Below are positions 36,630 to 45,726 of a stretch of DNA of 64,000 bases, piece after piece; the first letter of the stretch is position 1; every line of letters starts with the position of its first letter. The position numbers and the translations under genes were made by a program. The stretch is from Azospirillaceae bacterium. Lineage in GTDB: Bacteria; Pseudomonadota; Alphaproteobacteria; Azospirillales; Azospirillaceae. The notes under the pieces are model-generated. The model was not told where the DNA came from, did not search any database, and saw only the letters and a list, made by a program, of their open reading frames with translations. The stretch covers positions 620,001 through 684,000 of the forward strand of contig JAPWJW010000005.1 in NCBI GenBank assembly GCA_028283825.1. Direction: 5' to 3'.

Positions 36630-38094
36630 ATGGGGTTGTGGACGGTGAAGCCGGTCGACGCGCTGATCGCGGCCGGTGAGGGGGACAAGGGTGCCGCCAA
36701 GCTGACGCGCGGCCTGGGCACCCTGGATCTGATCCTGGCGGGCGTGGGGTGCACGGTGGGGGCCGGCATCTTCGTCATGACGGGATCGCAGGCAGCCACC
36801 CATGCCGGGCCGGCCGTGGCGTTGTCCTTCGCCTTCGCGGCCTTGGCCTGCCTGTTCGCCGGCCTGTGTTTCGCCGAGTTGGCGACCGTCATCCCGGTGG
36901 CGGGCAGCGCCTACAGCTACACCTACGCCACCCTGGGTGAGATCGTCGCCTGGCTGGTCGGCTGGAACCTGATCCTGGAATACATGATCAGCGGGTCCGC
37001 CGTGGCGGTGGGCTTCTCCGGCTACCTCAACGCCTTCCTGGGCCAATGGGGCATCCATCTGCCGGCCAGTGTCGCATCCGCACCCCTGGCCTATTCCGAC
37101 CAGGAGGGCTTCACCTGGACCGGGGCCCTGATCAACGGGCCGGCGGTGTTCATCATCGCCCTGTGCGGCGTGATCCTCAGCCTGGGCATCAAGGAAACGG
37201 CGCGTTTCAACAACATCTCCGTCGCCATCAAGGTCGGCGCCATGATCCTGTTCGCGGGCGTGGGCATCTTCTATGTCGATACCGCCAACTGGCACCCCTT
37301 CATCCCGGAGAACACGGGCGAGGGCGCCTTCGGCTGGTCCGGCGTGTTCCGCGCCGCCGGCACCCTGTTCTTCGCCTATATCGGCTTCGATGCCGTCTCT
37401 ACTGCGGCGCAGGAGGCACGGTCCCCCCAGCGCACGGTGCCGCGCGGCATCCTGGGCGGCCTGGCCGTCTGCGTCACACTGTACGTGGTGGTGGGCCTGG
37501 TGATGACCGGCCTTGCCCCCTACACCCATGCTGGACGCGCCCGAGGCCATCTTCATCGCCATCAGGAACGCCGGGCCGTCGCTGGCCTGGCTGGGCATGA
37601 TCATCAACCTGGCCGCCATCCTGGGCCTGGGCTCCGCCATCCTGATCTGCAACTACGGCCAGATCCGCATCTTCTACGCCATGGCGCGCGACGGCCTGAT
37701 GCCGAAATCCTTCGCGGCGGTGAACCCGGAACACCACGTTCCCTGGCAGGCCACCCTGTGGGTGACGCTGGTGGCGGCCATCATCGGCGGCATCGCGCCC
37801 TTGGACGTTCTGGGCGATCTGGTCTCCCTGGGCACGCTGATGGCCTTCGCCCTGGTCTGTGTTGCCACGCTGGTGCTGCGCATCCGCGACCCGCACCGCC
37901 CGCGTCCCTTCCGCGTGCCCTACCTGCCGGCGGTGGCCGTCATCGGCGCCGTGGTGTGCGTGGCGCTGATGGTCACGCTGGGCCTGGCCAACTGGCTGCG
38001 CTTCGGCGCGTGGAGCGTGCTGGGCCTGGTGATCTATTTCGTCTACGGCATGCGCAACTCCGCAAGGCAGCGCGCGGCGCAGATGGCGGAGTGA
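36630..38094 (+). pseudogene. APC-family amino acid permease with an internal frameshift, hut-linked
   Basis: An APC transporter of the cationic amino acid / YfnA type. The start MGLWTVKPVDALIA at 36630 follows GGGGAAAGGG, and the first span has LAGVGCTVGAGIFVMTG. The first frame is good to GLAPYT near 37527. There ACCCATGCTG should be ACC ATG CTG, one extra C, and MLDAPEAIFIAIRNAG continues in another frame to the stop at 38094. Together the two pieces make a normal 12-span protein of about 488 residues. Because it follows the hut genes it may be the histidine or urocanate importer. As with hutH, a sequencing error must be excluded. Confidence 0.82.
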
Positions 38095-38189
38095 TCATGC
38101 TTGCGGGGCGAGAAGGTGGGCGGGCTCAGTAGCGGTCCCGCCCATGTCCCGCCAGCGGGTAATGGCGCCACGGTCGAAGAGGGGAATTC

Positions 38190-38441
38190 TCATCGCTCGC
38201 CGGTCCAACTGGCGGCGATTGCGTCATTCATCTCTTCAATGGTTAGAACGGGTTGCTCGGGGCGCTTCAGCGCACCGGACAACTCCATGATGCTCAGGCC
38301 CGATTTCGCGTGAATTTGCGCCCGGCCATCGGGCAGCAGATCGACCACCAGCTTGTCACCCGGCCTTATGCCCAGGTGGGCGAGAATCTCCCGGCGCAAC
38401 GTAACCCGCCCCTTCGCCGTAACCGTCAGTTCAATGGACAT
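38190..38441 (-). CDS. AbrB/MazE-type DNA-binding protein (orphan antitoxin-like)
   Basis: An 83-residue protein with a SpoVT/AbrB swapped-hairpin DNA-binding domain (ELTVTAKGRVTLRREILAHLGIRPGDKLVVDLLPDGR), followed by a tail with the ALKRPEQPVLTIEEMNDAIAASW pattern. That tail is typical of antitoxins that block PIN-domain (VapC) toxins. No toxin gene fits in the 95 bases downstream before the convergent permease, so it is either an orphan antitoxin or a stand-alone regulator. The family assignment is firm; the role is inferred. Confidence 0.78.
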   Translation of the reverse strand: MSIELTVTAKGRVTLRREILAHLGIRPGDKLVVDLLPDGRAQIHAKSGLSIMELSGALKRPEQPVLTIEEMNDAIAASWTGER

Positions 38442-38504
38442 GGGGGCAGTCCTTCGAAGCGGGAGATAGCCATACCGTGAAGCATGGCGCCCTTACTTTC
38501 AACC

Positions 38505-39833
38505 TCACCCTTCCCAATCCGCCTCCAGCCGGCGGCTGGCCAGCAGGAACAGGAAGGCGCTGAGCAGGTAGAAGACCAGGCCGATCAGCAGGGAATAGCG
38601 CAGGGCCTCGGCGCCGAAGCGCGGGGTCAGGGCCTCCGAAAGGCGGCCGAACAGGAAGACGCCGAAGCCCAGGCCCACCAGATTGTTGATGAACAGGAAG
38701 ATGGCGGACGCCGTCGCCCGCATGGCCGGCGGCACCACATGCTGTATCGCCGCCGGAATGGCCGACAGCCAGGCGTAGCCCAGGGCCAGCGGCGCGGTGC
38801 ACAGGATGGCGGCCACCCACAGCCAGGGGGCGGCCAGGCCCACGGCGTACAGCGGCACCGCCAGCAGCAATGCGGCCGCCGGCACCAGGGGATAGGCCGC
38901 GCGTTGCGCCTGGCCCAGGCGGTCGGCCAGGGCGCCGCTGAACCAGATACCGGCCGATCCCGCCACCAGGGTGCCCAGCCCCATCAGCAGCGACACGTCC
39001 TTCAGCGCCATGCCATGCACGCGGGACAGGAAGGACGGCATCCAGAAGGCGACGCCGTAGCCCATGATGGAGCAGGAGGCCGCGCCCGCCGACAGCAGCC
39101 AGAAGGACGGCTTGGACAGCAGCAGGGCCAGCACCGCCCGCAGCGGCACCGTCGCGGCCGGCGCCTTCAGGCCGTCCAAGGCGCCGCGTACCGGTTCCTT
39201 CACCGCCCACAGGAACAGCGGTGTCAGCACCAGGCCGGCGCCACCGCAGACGGTGAAGGCCAGGCGCCAGTTGACGGCGCTGGCGATATAGCCGCCCAGC
39301 AGGATGCCCAGCGCGCCGCCGAACGGGATGCCGAAACCGTAGAGGGCCAGCGCCCGGGCCCGCTGGCGCGGCTGGAAGTAGTCGGCAATCAGGGCATAGG
39401 CGGGGGCCACCCCGCCAGCCTCACCAATGCCCACGCCCATGCGGCACAGGAACAGGTGGGTAAACTGGCTGACCTGGCCGGTCAGGGCGGTGAAGCCGCT
39501 CCACAGCGCCAGCGACGCCGCCATGATGCGCACGCGGCTGAAACGGTCGGCCAGGCGGGCGACCGGTATGGCCAGCAGGGTGTAGAACAGCGCGAACGCC
39601 GGCCCGCCCAGCCAGCCCAGTTGGGTGTCGCTCAGCCCCAGTTCCTTCTTCAACGGCACGGCCAGGATGCTGAGGATCTGGCGATCGACGAAGTTCAGGG
39701 TATAGACGGCGAACAAGGCCGCCATCACTACGGCGCGGCGGGAAGGAATCAGCGGGGTGGGGGCGGGGACAGGCTGTTCCACGGGGCTTCGGTCTCGGAT
39801 ATTCAGGAAGGACAAGGGCGCCCTCTTTAACAC
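38505..39833 (-). CDS. MFS transporter, spinster-like
   Basis: A 442-residue, 12-span major facilitator. The loop 2-3 motif is GGPAFALFYTLLAIPVARLADRFSRVRIM, and the first span region VYTLNFVDRQILSILAVPLKKELGLSD is typical of the spinster-like group found in proteobacterial catabolic loci. The substrate is unknown. GTG 39833 gives about 30 residues before span 1, and an internal start is possible. A TetR regulator lies divergent at 40021 and probably controls it. Confidence 0.85.
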   Translation of the reverse strand: MLKRAPLSFLNIRDRSPVEQPVPAPTPLIPSRRAVVMAALFAVYTLNFVDRQILSILAVPLKKELGLSDTQLGWLGGPAFALFYTLLAIPVARLADRFSRVRIMAASLALWSGFTALTGQVSQFTHLFLCRMGVGIGEAGGVAPAYALIADYFQPRQRARALALYGFGIPFGGALGILLGGYIASAVNWRLAFTVCGGAGLVLTPLFLWAVKEPVRGALDGLKAPAATVPLRAVLALLLSKPSFWLLSAGAASCSIMGYGVAFWMPSFLSRVHGMALKDVSLLMGLGTLVAGSAGIWFSGALADRLGQAQRAAYPLVPAAALLLAVPLYAVGLAAPWLWVAAILCTAPLALGYAWLSAIPAAIQHVVPPAMRATASAIFLFINNLVGLGFGVFLFGRLSEALTPRFGAEALRYSLLIGLVFYLLSAFLFLLASRRLEADWEG

Positions 39834-40020
39834 GAAAGATGGCTTCTATCCTTGAGGTGGATGCGCCCCTGGCCTGTCCCACCCTTCCGCCAGGGCGGAG
39901 AAGTTCTTGCATCGGCGTTTGCGGAACTTCGTGGTATCCACCAAGGGTGGCGACGGGTAATGAGCCTGACAACGACAAGGGGGCCGGAGACAGGTCCCCG
40001 AAATGGGAGGGTAAAGACGC

Positions 40021-40668
40021 ATGGCGCGTACCGAGAAGGCCCCGGTATCAGCGGCGGTGGAAAAGGGGACGGGGCCCACGGGTGCCGACAAGACGCCCCG
40101 GACGGAACGGGGCAAGCGCACCTTGCGCAAGTTGCTGGACGCTGCGGCCCTGGAATTTGGCGAGCGCGGTTTCCATGAGGCTTCGGTCAGCGGCATCACC
40201 CAGCGGGCCAAGGTGGCGCTGGGCACCTTCTACACCTATTTCGACAGCAAGGAATCGCTGTTCCGGGCGCTGGTGGAGGATATGGGCGCGCTGACCCGCC
40301 GCTGGATCGCGGAACGGATCGCCGGGGCGCCCGACCGGCTGACGGCGGAGCGCCTGGGGCTGGAGGCCTTCATCGAGTTCGTGCGCGGCCACCGCAACCT
40401 GTACCGCATCGTGATGGAGGCGCAGTTCGTGGCCGAAGACGCCTACCGGCGCTACTATCAGGTCTTCGCCGACGGCTACATGCACAACCTGGACATGGCG
40501 CGGCAGCGGGGTGAGATCCGGGACGGCGACATCGAGGTGCGGGCCTGGGCGCTGATCGGCGTCAGCGTCTTCATCGGCCAGCGCTACGCCGTCTGGGGCG
40601 ACGACCGGCCGGCGGCCGAGATCGCGGCGGAGGCTGCCGATTTCATCGGCCGCGGCCTGAAGCCCTAA
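40021..40668 (+). CDS. TetR/AcrR family transcriptional regulator
   Basis: A 215-residue regulator. After a charged 30-residue leader the HTH reads KLLDAAALEFGERGFHEASVSGITQRAKVALGTFYTYFDSKESLFRALV, a very typical TetR domain; the C-terminal domain includes EFVRGHRNLYRIVMEAQFVAEDAYRRYY. Start ATG 40021 is preceded by GGGAGG. It is divergent from the MFS transporter gene, its likely target. The inducer is unknown. Confidence 0.88.
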   Translation: MARTEKAPVSAAVEKGTGPTGADKTPRTERGKRTLRKLLDAAALEFGERGFHEASVSGITQRAKVALGTFYTYFDSKESLFRALVEDMGALTRRWIAERIAGAPDRLTAERLGLEAFIEFVRGHRNLYRIVMEAQFVAEDAYRRYYQVFADGYMHNLDMARQRGEIRDGDIEVRAWALIGVSVFIGQRYAVWGDDRPAAEIAAEAADFIGRGLKP

Positions 40669-40750
40669 CCTTATGCGCTAGGCCCTCACGCGCCGGGCGG
40701 CCCCAGTCGCGGCCTACGGCGGCACCGGTCAAAATCCGGCGCCGCCAATG

Positions 40751-42064
40751 TTAACCTGAAACCGGCTGCAGGTAGCGCAGCAGTCCAGCCAGTTCGCGGG
40801 CATAGGCCTCGACATCGGGCTGGTCTTCCAGCGAGGTCAGGATCTGCGCCCGGCCTTGCATCCAGCTGGACAGCAACTGCGCCTGGAAGGGCGGCAGCGC
40901 CGCGTCACTGCCCTGGACCCAGCGGATGGCGGCGCCCATGCGGGCCCCCCGGCTTTGGCGGAAGGCCAGGTACAGCGGCGCCAGGCTGGGGTCGCGGCAG
41001 CATTCCAGGGCGAAATCCGCCATGGCGTGGATGGTGTTGCGGCCGGCGATGCGCCCGCCTTCCACCGGCGTCAGCATGTTGTTCGCCGCCGCCCGCAGGA
41101 AGTCCGGCAGCGCCGGCGGCTTCCGGTCCAGTTCGGGAACCTCGCGGCGCAATTCGCCGTGGATGGACTGGAAGGCGCGGCGGATGATGTCGCCGCGCGA
41201 CCGGAAATAATAGGTGGTGGAGGACAGGGACACATCGGCCCGATGCGCCACCGCCCGGTGGGTGACGGACGCCACCCCCTGGTCGATGATGGTGGCGACG
41301 GCGGCGGCGATGATGCGCTGTTCCGTCTCGCCCGCCGGCTCCATCACCATGTCGCTGGTGGACGGCGGCCGCAGGCGGCCGTGCCAGAGGGACGGCGGCC
41401 CGTCCACGGGATCGCACAAATGGCGCAGCGCCTCCAGGATCGCCAGGGCGAAACCGGCGGTGCCGCCCGGCACCAGGACCGTCAACTGATCGCCCACCAG
41501 ATAGTGCAGGACGATGTCGGCCACATGGTGGGGCAGGCCGGCCAGGGCGAACAGGTCGCGATGGTTGTTGCGCCGTTCCTCAAACCAATCGGCCAGGATG
41601 GGGCGCAGGGCCGGCGTGTGCCGCGCCTGGTGGATGAGTTCGTACCAGACCAGCTCAATGGTGGCGCGGTCAGCCGGCGGGTTCAGCGTGTGGGCGATCA
41701 GGGCATCGGCCAGGCCGAACGCGGGCAGCGCGCCGTCGCCCAGCGTGTCGCGGAACGCGGCCCACGCCCGGCGGTCGCGGTCGGCGGCGGCCAGGAACAC
41801 GGTCTGCGTCAGGCTGTCCTTGTCACCCAGGTGATAAGGCACGGCGCTGGTGGACAGGCCGGCGGCGGCGGCCAGGTTGCGTACGCTGAGCGCCTTCAGC
41901 CCACCCTGGGCCAGCAGCCCATGCGCCTCATCAATCAGTCGTTCGCGCGTGCCGTCCACCGGCGCGCGCGAAGCGCCGGCATGGCCCGTATGCTCCCCGA
42001 AAATCGGGGGTGCCGGGTGCGGATTGAGCGACGTGACGGTGGATGGATTAAGGCCGGGTTTCAT
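40751..42064 (-). CDS. Tandem TetR-TetR fusion regulator
   Basis: A 437-residue protein containing two complete TetR units in one chain. The first HTH is TRERLIDEAHGLLAQGGLKALSVRNLAAAAGLSTSAVPYHLGDKDSLTQTVF with its own ligand domain. The second begins near residue 245 with ETEQRIIAAAVATIIDQGVASVTHRAVAHRADVSLSSTTYYFRSRGDIIRRAF. A single chain could mimic a TetR dimer or bind two different half-sites. ATG 42064 is chosen; the open frame extends to 42121 without recognisable content. The gene lies downstream of the aldo/keto reductase on the same strand, separated by a long palindrome. Confidence 0.85.
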   Translation of the reverse strand: MKPGLNPSTVTSLNPHPAPPIFGEHTGHAGASRAPVDGTRERLIDEAHGLLAQGGLKALSVRNLAAAAGLSTSAVPYHLGDKDSLTQTVFLAAADRDRRAWAAFRDTLGDGALPAFGLADALIAHTLNPPADRATIELVWYELIHQARHTPALRPILADWFEERRNNHRDLFALAGLPHHVADIVLHYLVGDQLTVLVPGGTAGFALAILEALRHLCDPVDGPPSLWHGRLRPPSTSDMVMEPAGETEQRIIAAAVATIIDQGVASVTHRAVAHRADVSLSSTTYYFRSRGDIIRRAFQSIHGELRREVPELDRKPPALPDFLRAAANNMLTPVEGGRIAGRNTIHAMADFALECCRDPSLAPLYLAFRQSRGARMGAAIRWVQGSDAALPPFQAQLLSSWMQGRAQILTSLEDQPDVEAYARELAGLLRYLQPVSG

Positions 42065-42212
42065 GACCGCGCTTCTTGAGGGCCGAAGCGCACTGATAGT
42101 CCATCCGCGAAAGAACAGCAATCACTCAGTGTCAGATTATATCACAATTCATAGGGTTACGGTGGCAGGGATATCCCACCGCTCCCCCAAAGGTTCCATG
42201 ACCTTAGCGGCC

Positions 42213-42248
42213 GGTGATATGGGACGGGCAAGCCCGTCCCATATCACC
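42213..42248. repeat. Perfect 36-base palindromic hairpin
   Basis: GGTGATATGGGACGGGC at 42213-42229 and GCCCGTCCCATATCACC at 42232-42248 are exact reverse complements with only AA between them. It lies 8 bases beyond the aldo/keto reductase stop. No T-tract follows on either strand. It could be an intrinsic-like terminator, a processing site or a cruciform-type repeat. Confidence 0.85.
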
Positions 42249-42255
42249 CCGGGTC

Positions 42256-43203
42256 TCAGGGCACCGGGTGGCCTTGGGCGGCCTCCAGGATCTGGAACCA
42301 CTGCTGGCGCAGCATCTTCACCTGGGCCGCCTGCGCATAGGATCGCACGCGTTCCAGCCGGGTGGTGCCCAGCACCGGCACCGGGCGGGCCGGGTGGCGC
42401 ATCAGCCAGGCCAGGGCCACCGTACCCGGGTCATCCACGCCCAACTCGGCCCCCACGGCCTTCAGCGCGTCCATGGTCCGGCGCGCCTGTTCGGTGGCGC
42501 CGGTGAACAGGCCGCCGCCGCCCAGCGGCGACCAGGCCATGGGACGCATGCGCAGTTCCAGCGCCTGGTCCAGCGTGCCGTCGAACAGCGGCGCCAGGTT
42601 GGTCACCGAGAATTCGATCTGGTTGGTGACCAGCGGGCGCCCCAGGCGGGATTGCAGCAGGCTGATCTGCGAGGGCTTGTGGTTGGACACGCCGACATGC
42701 AGCACGGTGCCGGCCCGCAGCAGGCGGTCCAGCGCGTCGGCGGTGTTGTCCGGGTTCATCAGCGGGTCGGGCCGATGCAGCAGCAGCAGGTCGATATAAT
42801 CGGTGCCCAGCTTGCGCAACGACTGTTCCACCGAGGCCTGGATGTAGTCGCCACAGGTGTTGTAGTGCTTCACCACCGTCTGCGGCTGCTTGTCCGACAG
42901 CAGGGCGATGTCGCACTTGGTGACCAGTTGCAGGGCCGACCGCCGGCCGCCCCATTCCCTCAGCGCCTGGCCGAACAGTGTTTCCGCCCCGTAATCGCCG
43001 TAAATGTCGGCATGATCGAAGCTGGAGATGCCCAGTTCCAGGCAGCCGTCCAGGAAGCGCGCCAGCTTGGCCGGGGTGTTGGTCTCCTCCCCCTCCAGCG
43101 AGCGCCAGGCGCCCCACACCAGGGGGGACAGGCGCGGGCCTTCGGCGTGCAGGCTGCCCTGGGCGTCGGGGACGGGCGGGATGTGGGGGGTGGTGCCAGG
43201 CAT
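42256..43203 (-). CDS. Aldo/keto reductase
   Basis: A 315-residue NADPH-dependent reductase of the (alpha/beta)8 AKR family. The catalytic tetrad is visible as the Asp/Tyr region FDHADIYGDYG, the Lys in LVTKCDI and the His region KLGTDYIDLLLLHRPDPLMNP; the cofactor site includes SVTNLAP and PVLGTTRLERV. It resembles the YdhF-like oxidoreductase group. Start ATG 43203; an open frame continues upstream as far as 44850 but that is the shadow of the kinase gene on the other strand. Substrate unknown. Confidence 0.88.
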   Translation of the reverse strand: MPGTTPHIPPVPDAQGSLHAEGPRLSPLVWGAWRSLEGEETNTPAKLARFLDGCLELGISSFDHADIYGDYGAETLFGQALREWGGRRSALQLVTKCDIALLSDKQPQTVVKHYNTCGDYIQASVEQSLRKLGTDYIDLLLLHRPDPLMNPDNTADALDRLLRAGTVLHVGVSNHKPSQISLLQSRLGRPLVTNQIEFSVTNLAPLFDGTLDQALELRMRPMAWSPLGGGGLFTGATEQARRTMDALKAVGAELGVDDPGTVALAWLMRHPARPVPVLGTTRLERVRSYAQAAQVKMLRQQWFQILEAAQGHPVP

Positions 43204-43458
43204 GGGTGCGTTCCGGGAAATGGATATGAAGAATAATGTCCCGATCATCCGACCGTCGGGGCCCCGCCGTCGAGGGGAAAACGTCCCCGCCTTGCGTTCT
43301 GCCAGGCGTGCAAAGGGGTGGGATGACAAGCGCCTCTGGATCAATGCGAAACGCAACGGTTGCCGCTTGAATGTGCCGCCGCTGGGCTGGCACAATATGT
43401 GCAAGATTGTCACTCCCGGCAGTCGCCCGTTTTCAGCCGGTATTGAGGAAGGGTCGTG

Positions 43459-44925
43459 ATGAGCCTGACCATCCTGTTCGACGATACCCGGCGCGTGCCG
43501 GACGATGTCCTGAACCTGACGGGCGTGGCCACCTTCGGCGGCTTGATCCACGGTCGCCGCACCCTGCTGCGCCATGTGCAGGAAGCCGCACAGGAGGCGG
43601 GCCTGCCGCCACCCATCGTGCTGACCACCCGCGGCCTGGTGGATGAGGCGGTGGAGCGTATGGCGGCGGCACCGGCCGACGCGCAATTCCTGGTGTTCCC
43701 GGCAAATCTGGTGGCGATAGGCGCGCGTGGACAACTGACGGCGCTGTTGCGGCGCCTGGCCCATGCCGTGGGCAACCAGGCCTGGCCCGTGGCCACCACC
43801 GCCGATTGGACGGCCCTGGTGCTGGTGGAGCGGCGTCTGGCGGAAGCGGCGCTGACGGCGCTGGGGCAGGGACGGTTGAAGGAGTTCGCCAGCCGCCGCC
43901 GTCGCGACTTCACCGTGCCGGACAGCCTGGACACGGGCCTGACCGACCTGCGCGACCCGGCGCAGTTCATGGGATTCCTGGCCAACAACTTCGATGCCCG
44001 CCACTTCAATTCCATCAGCGACGGGCCGGACTACACCCTGGTCAAGCGGTCCCGCGACCGGGCCAAGCTGCGGCGGGAGTTCGAGTATTACGGCCTGCTG
44101 CCGGCGGAGCAGCGCATCTTTTTCGTCCAGCCCTTCGACTTCCAGGATGACGGCGAGTCCGCCAGCTATCGCATGGAACGCCTGCTGATCGCCGACATGG
44201 GCATTCAATGGGTGCACGGCGCCATGAGCGCGGGGGAATTCGCGCTGTTCCTGGACCGCGTCCTGTCCTATGTGACCCAGCGCCCGACGCGCCGCGTCCC
44301 CCGGCCGGAGGGGCGGGCGGTGATGGACCGCCTCTACCGCGACAAGGTGGTGGAGCGGGTGGCGCAACTGAAGCGTCTGCCGGCTTACGCCGACCTGGGC
44401 CCCCTGTTGTTCCGGGCGGTGGGCGGCATCGACGCCTTGCTGGAACGCTACCTCGCGGCCTATGAGGCGTTGCGCGACCGCTTCCCGGCCGACCGGCTGG
44501 CCATCGGCCATGGCGATTTGTGTTTCTCCAACATCCTGTATGCCAAGGCGACGCAGTTGCTGCGCTTCATCGATCCGCGCGGAGTGGAGACGGCGGACGA
44601 GATTTACACCGATCCCTATTACGACCTGGCCAAGCTTTCGCACTCCATCCTCGGCGGCTATGATTTCATCAACAGCGGCCAGTATGAGGTGGCGCTGGGC
44701 GCCGATCTGGGCCTGACCCTGGCCAGCGACGCCGGCGACCGTGACTGGGCGCACGGCCTGTTCCGCGACCGCTTGCGGCAGGCTGGGTTCGACCCCATGC
44801 TGGTGCGCCTGTGCGAGGCGTCGCTGTTCATCAGCATGGCGCCCTTGCACATCGACGTGCCGAAGAAGATCCTGGGCTTCGCGCTGACCGCCCGCTCCAT
44901 CCTGGACGGGATCGAGGCCGCCTGA
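43459..44925 (+). CDS. Aminoglycoside/choline kinase-fold phosphotransferase with N-terminal extension
   Basis: A 488-residue protein. The C-terminal 320 residues carry the APH/choline-kinase active site: catalytic Asp353 in IGHGDLCFSN with Asn358, and the metal-binding Asp372 in FIDPRG. Substrate-side motifs such as DPYYDLAKLSHS follow, as in LicA-like and sugar kinases of surface-polysaccharide loci. The first 140 residues form a separate, unrecognised alpha/beta domain (LTILFDDTRRVPDDVLNLTG onward). ATG 43459 follows GAGGAAGG; GTG 43456 is also possible. It is co-transcribed with the nucleotidyltransferase gene 13 bases downstream. A kinase plus cytidylyl- or nucleotidyl-transfer pathway, similar in logic to LicA/LicC, is inferred. 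Confidence 0.75.
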   Translation: MSLTILFDDTRRVPDDVLNLTGVATFGGLIHGRRTLLRHVQEAAQEAGLPPPIVLTTRGLVDEAVERMAAAPADAQFLVFPANLVAIGARGQLTALLRRLAHAVGNQAWPVATTADWTALVLVERRLAEAALTALGQGRLKEFASRRRRDFTVPDSLDTGLTDLRDPAQFMGFLANNFDARHFNSISDGPDYTLVKRSRDRAKLRREFEYYGLLPAEQRIFFVQPFDFQDDGESASYRMERLLIADMGIQWVHGAMSAGEFALFLDRVLSYVTQRPTRRVPRPEGRAVMDRLYRDKVVERVAQLKRLPAYADLGPLLFRAVGGIDALLERYLAAYEALRDRFPADRLAIGHGDLCFSNILYAKATQLLRFIDPRGVETADEIYTDPYYDLAKLSHSILGGYDFINSGQYEVALGADLGLTLASDAGDRDWAHGLFRDRLRQAGFDPMLVRLCEASLFISMAPLHIDVPKKILGFALTARSILDGIEAA

Positions 44926-44938
44926 AGGAAATCACCCC

Positions 44939-45691
44939 ATGCCTGCCATTCAGCCCCCTACGGTCATCATTACCATGGCGGGCATGGGGCAACGTTTTCG
45001 TGACGTGGGCTACACCGTGCCCAAATACCGGATCGAGGCGCACGGCCGCACCCTGTTCGCCTGGGCGATGCTGAGCCTGCGGTCCTTCATCCAGGCGGGA
45101 TCGCCCTTCATCTTCGTGGCCCTGCGCCGGGATGGGGCGGAGCCCTTCATCCGGGAACAGGCGGCGGCCCTGGGCATCCGCGACGTGGCGCTGGTCGAAC
45201 TGGACGCGCTGACCGATGGCCAGGCGACCAGCGCCTTGGCGGCGCGGCCGGCCGTGGCGGATCCGGACCGGCCCATGCTGGTCTACAACATCGATACCCA
45301 CGTCGACCCGGTCCACCTGCCGGCGGATGCGGTGCGCGGCGACGGCTGGGTTCCGTGCTTTCCGGGTGCCGGGGCGGGCTGGAGCTTCGCCCGTGCCGAT
45401 GATACCGGCCGCATCGACCTGCTGCGGGAGAAGGAGCGCATTTCCGACGACGCCTCGGTGGGGCTCTACTGGTTCTCTTCCTTCAACCTTTACGCCCGGT
45501 CGTACGCGGCGTTCTTCGCCGATCCCGCCAACATGGCGAAGGGGGAGAAGTATATCGCCCCGCTGTACAACCACCTGATCCAGGCCGGCCACCCGGTTTA
45601 TCTGCACCGCGTGCCGCTGGCGGCCGTGGTGCCGCTGGGCACGCCGGCGGAGGTGGCGCGTTTCCTGGAAGGCGTGCCGCCGGCGCTGTAG
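44939..45691 (+). CDS. Sugar-phosphate/choline-phosphate nucleotidyltransferase-like protein
   Basis: A 250-residue protein with the nucleotidyltransferase Rossmann fold. The glycine-rich NTP-binding loop is MAGMGQRFRDVGYTVPKYRIEAHG, with the conserved Arg and Lys, and the metal-binding acidic motif is VYNIDTHVDP. DDASVGLYWFSSFN and EKYIAPLYNHLIQAG lie where sugar-phosphate specificity is set. It would couple a phosphorylated small molecule made by the upstream kinase to a nucleotide, making an activated precursor for a surface glycan or lipid. No glycosyltransferase or capsule gene is nearby. Confidence 0.75.
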   Translation: MPAIQPPTVIITMAGMGQRFRDVGYTVPKYRIEAHGRTLFAWAMLSLRSFIQAGSPFIFVALRRDGAEPFIREQAAALGIRDVALVELDALTDGQATSALAARPAVADPDRPMLVYNIDTHVDPVHLPADAVRGDGWVPCFPGAGAGWSFARADDTGRIDLLREKERISDDASVGLYWFSSFNLYARSYAAFFADPANMAKGEKYIAPLYNHLIQAGHPVYLHRVPLAAVVPLGTPAEVARFLEGVPPAL

Positions 45692-45726
45692 AGGCGTTCA
45701 GGTTCGGTGCTGGGGCGGATGCCCTT

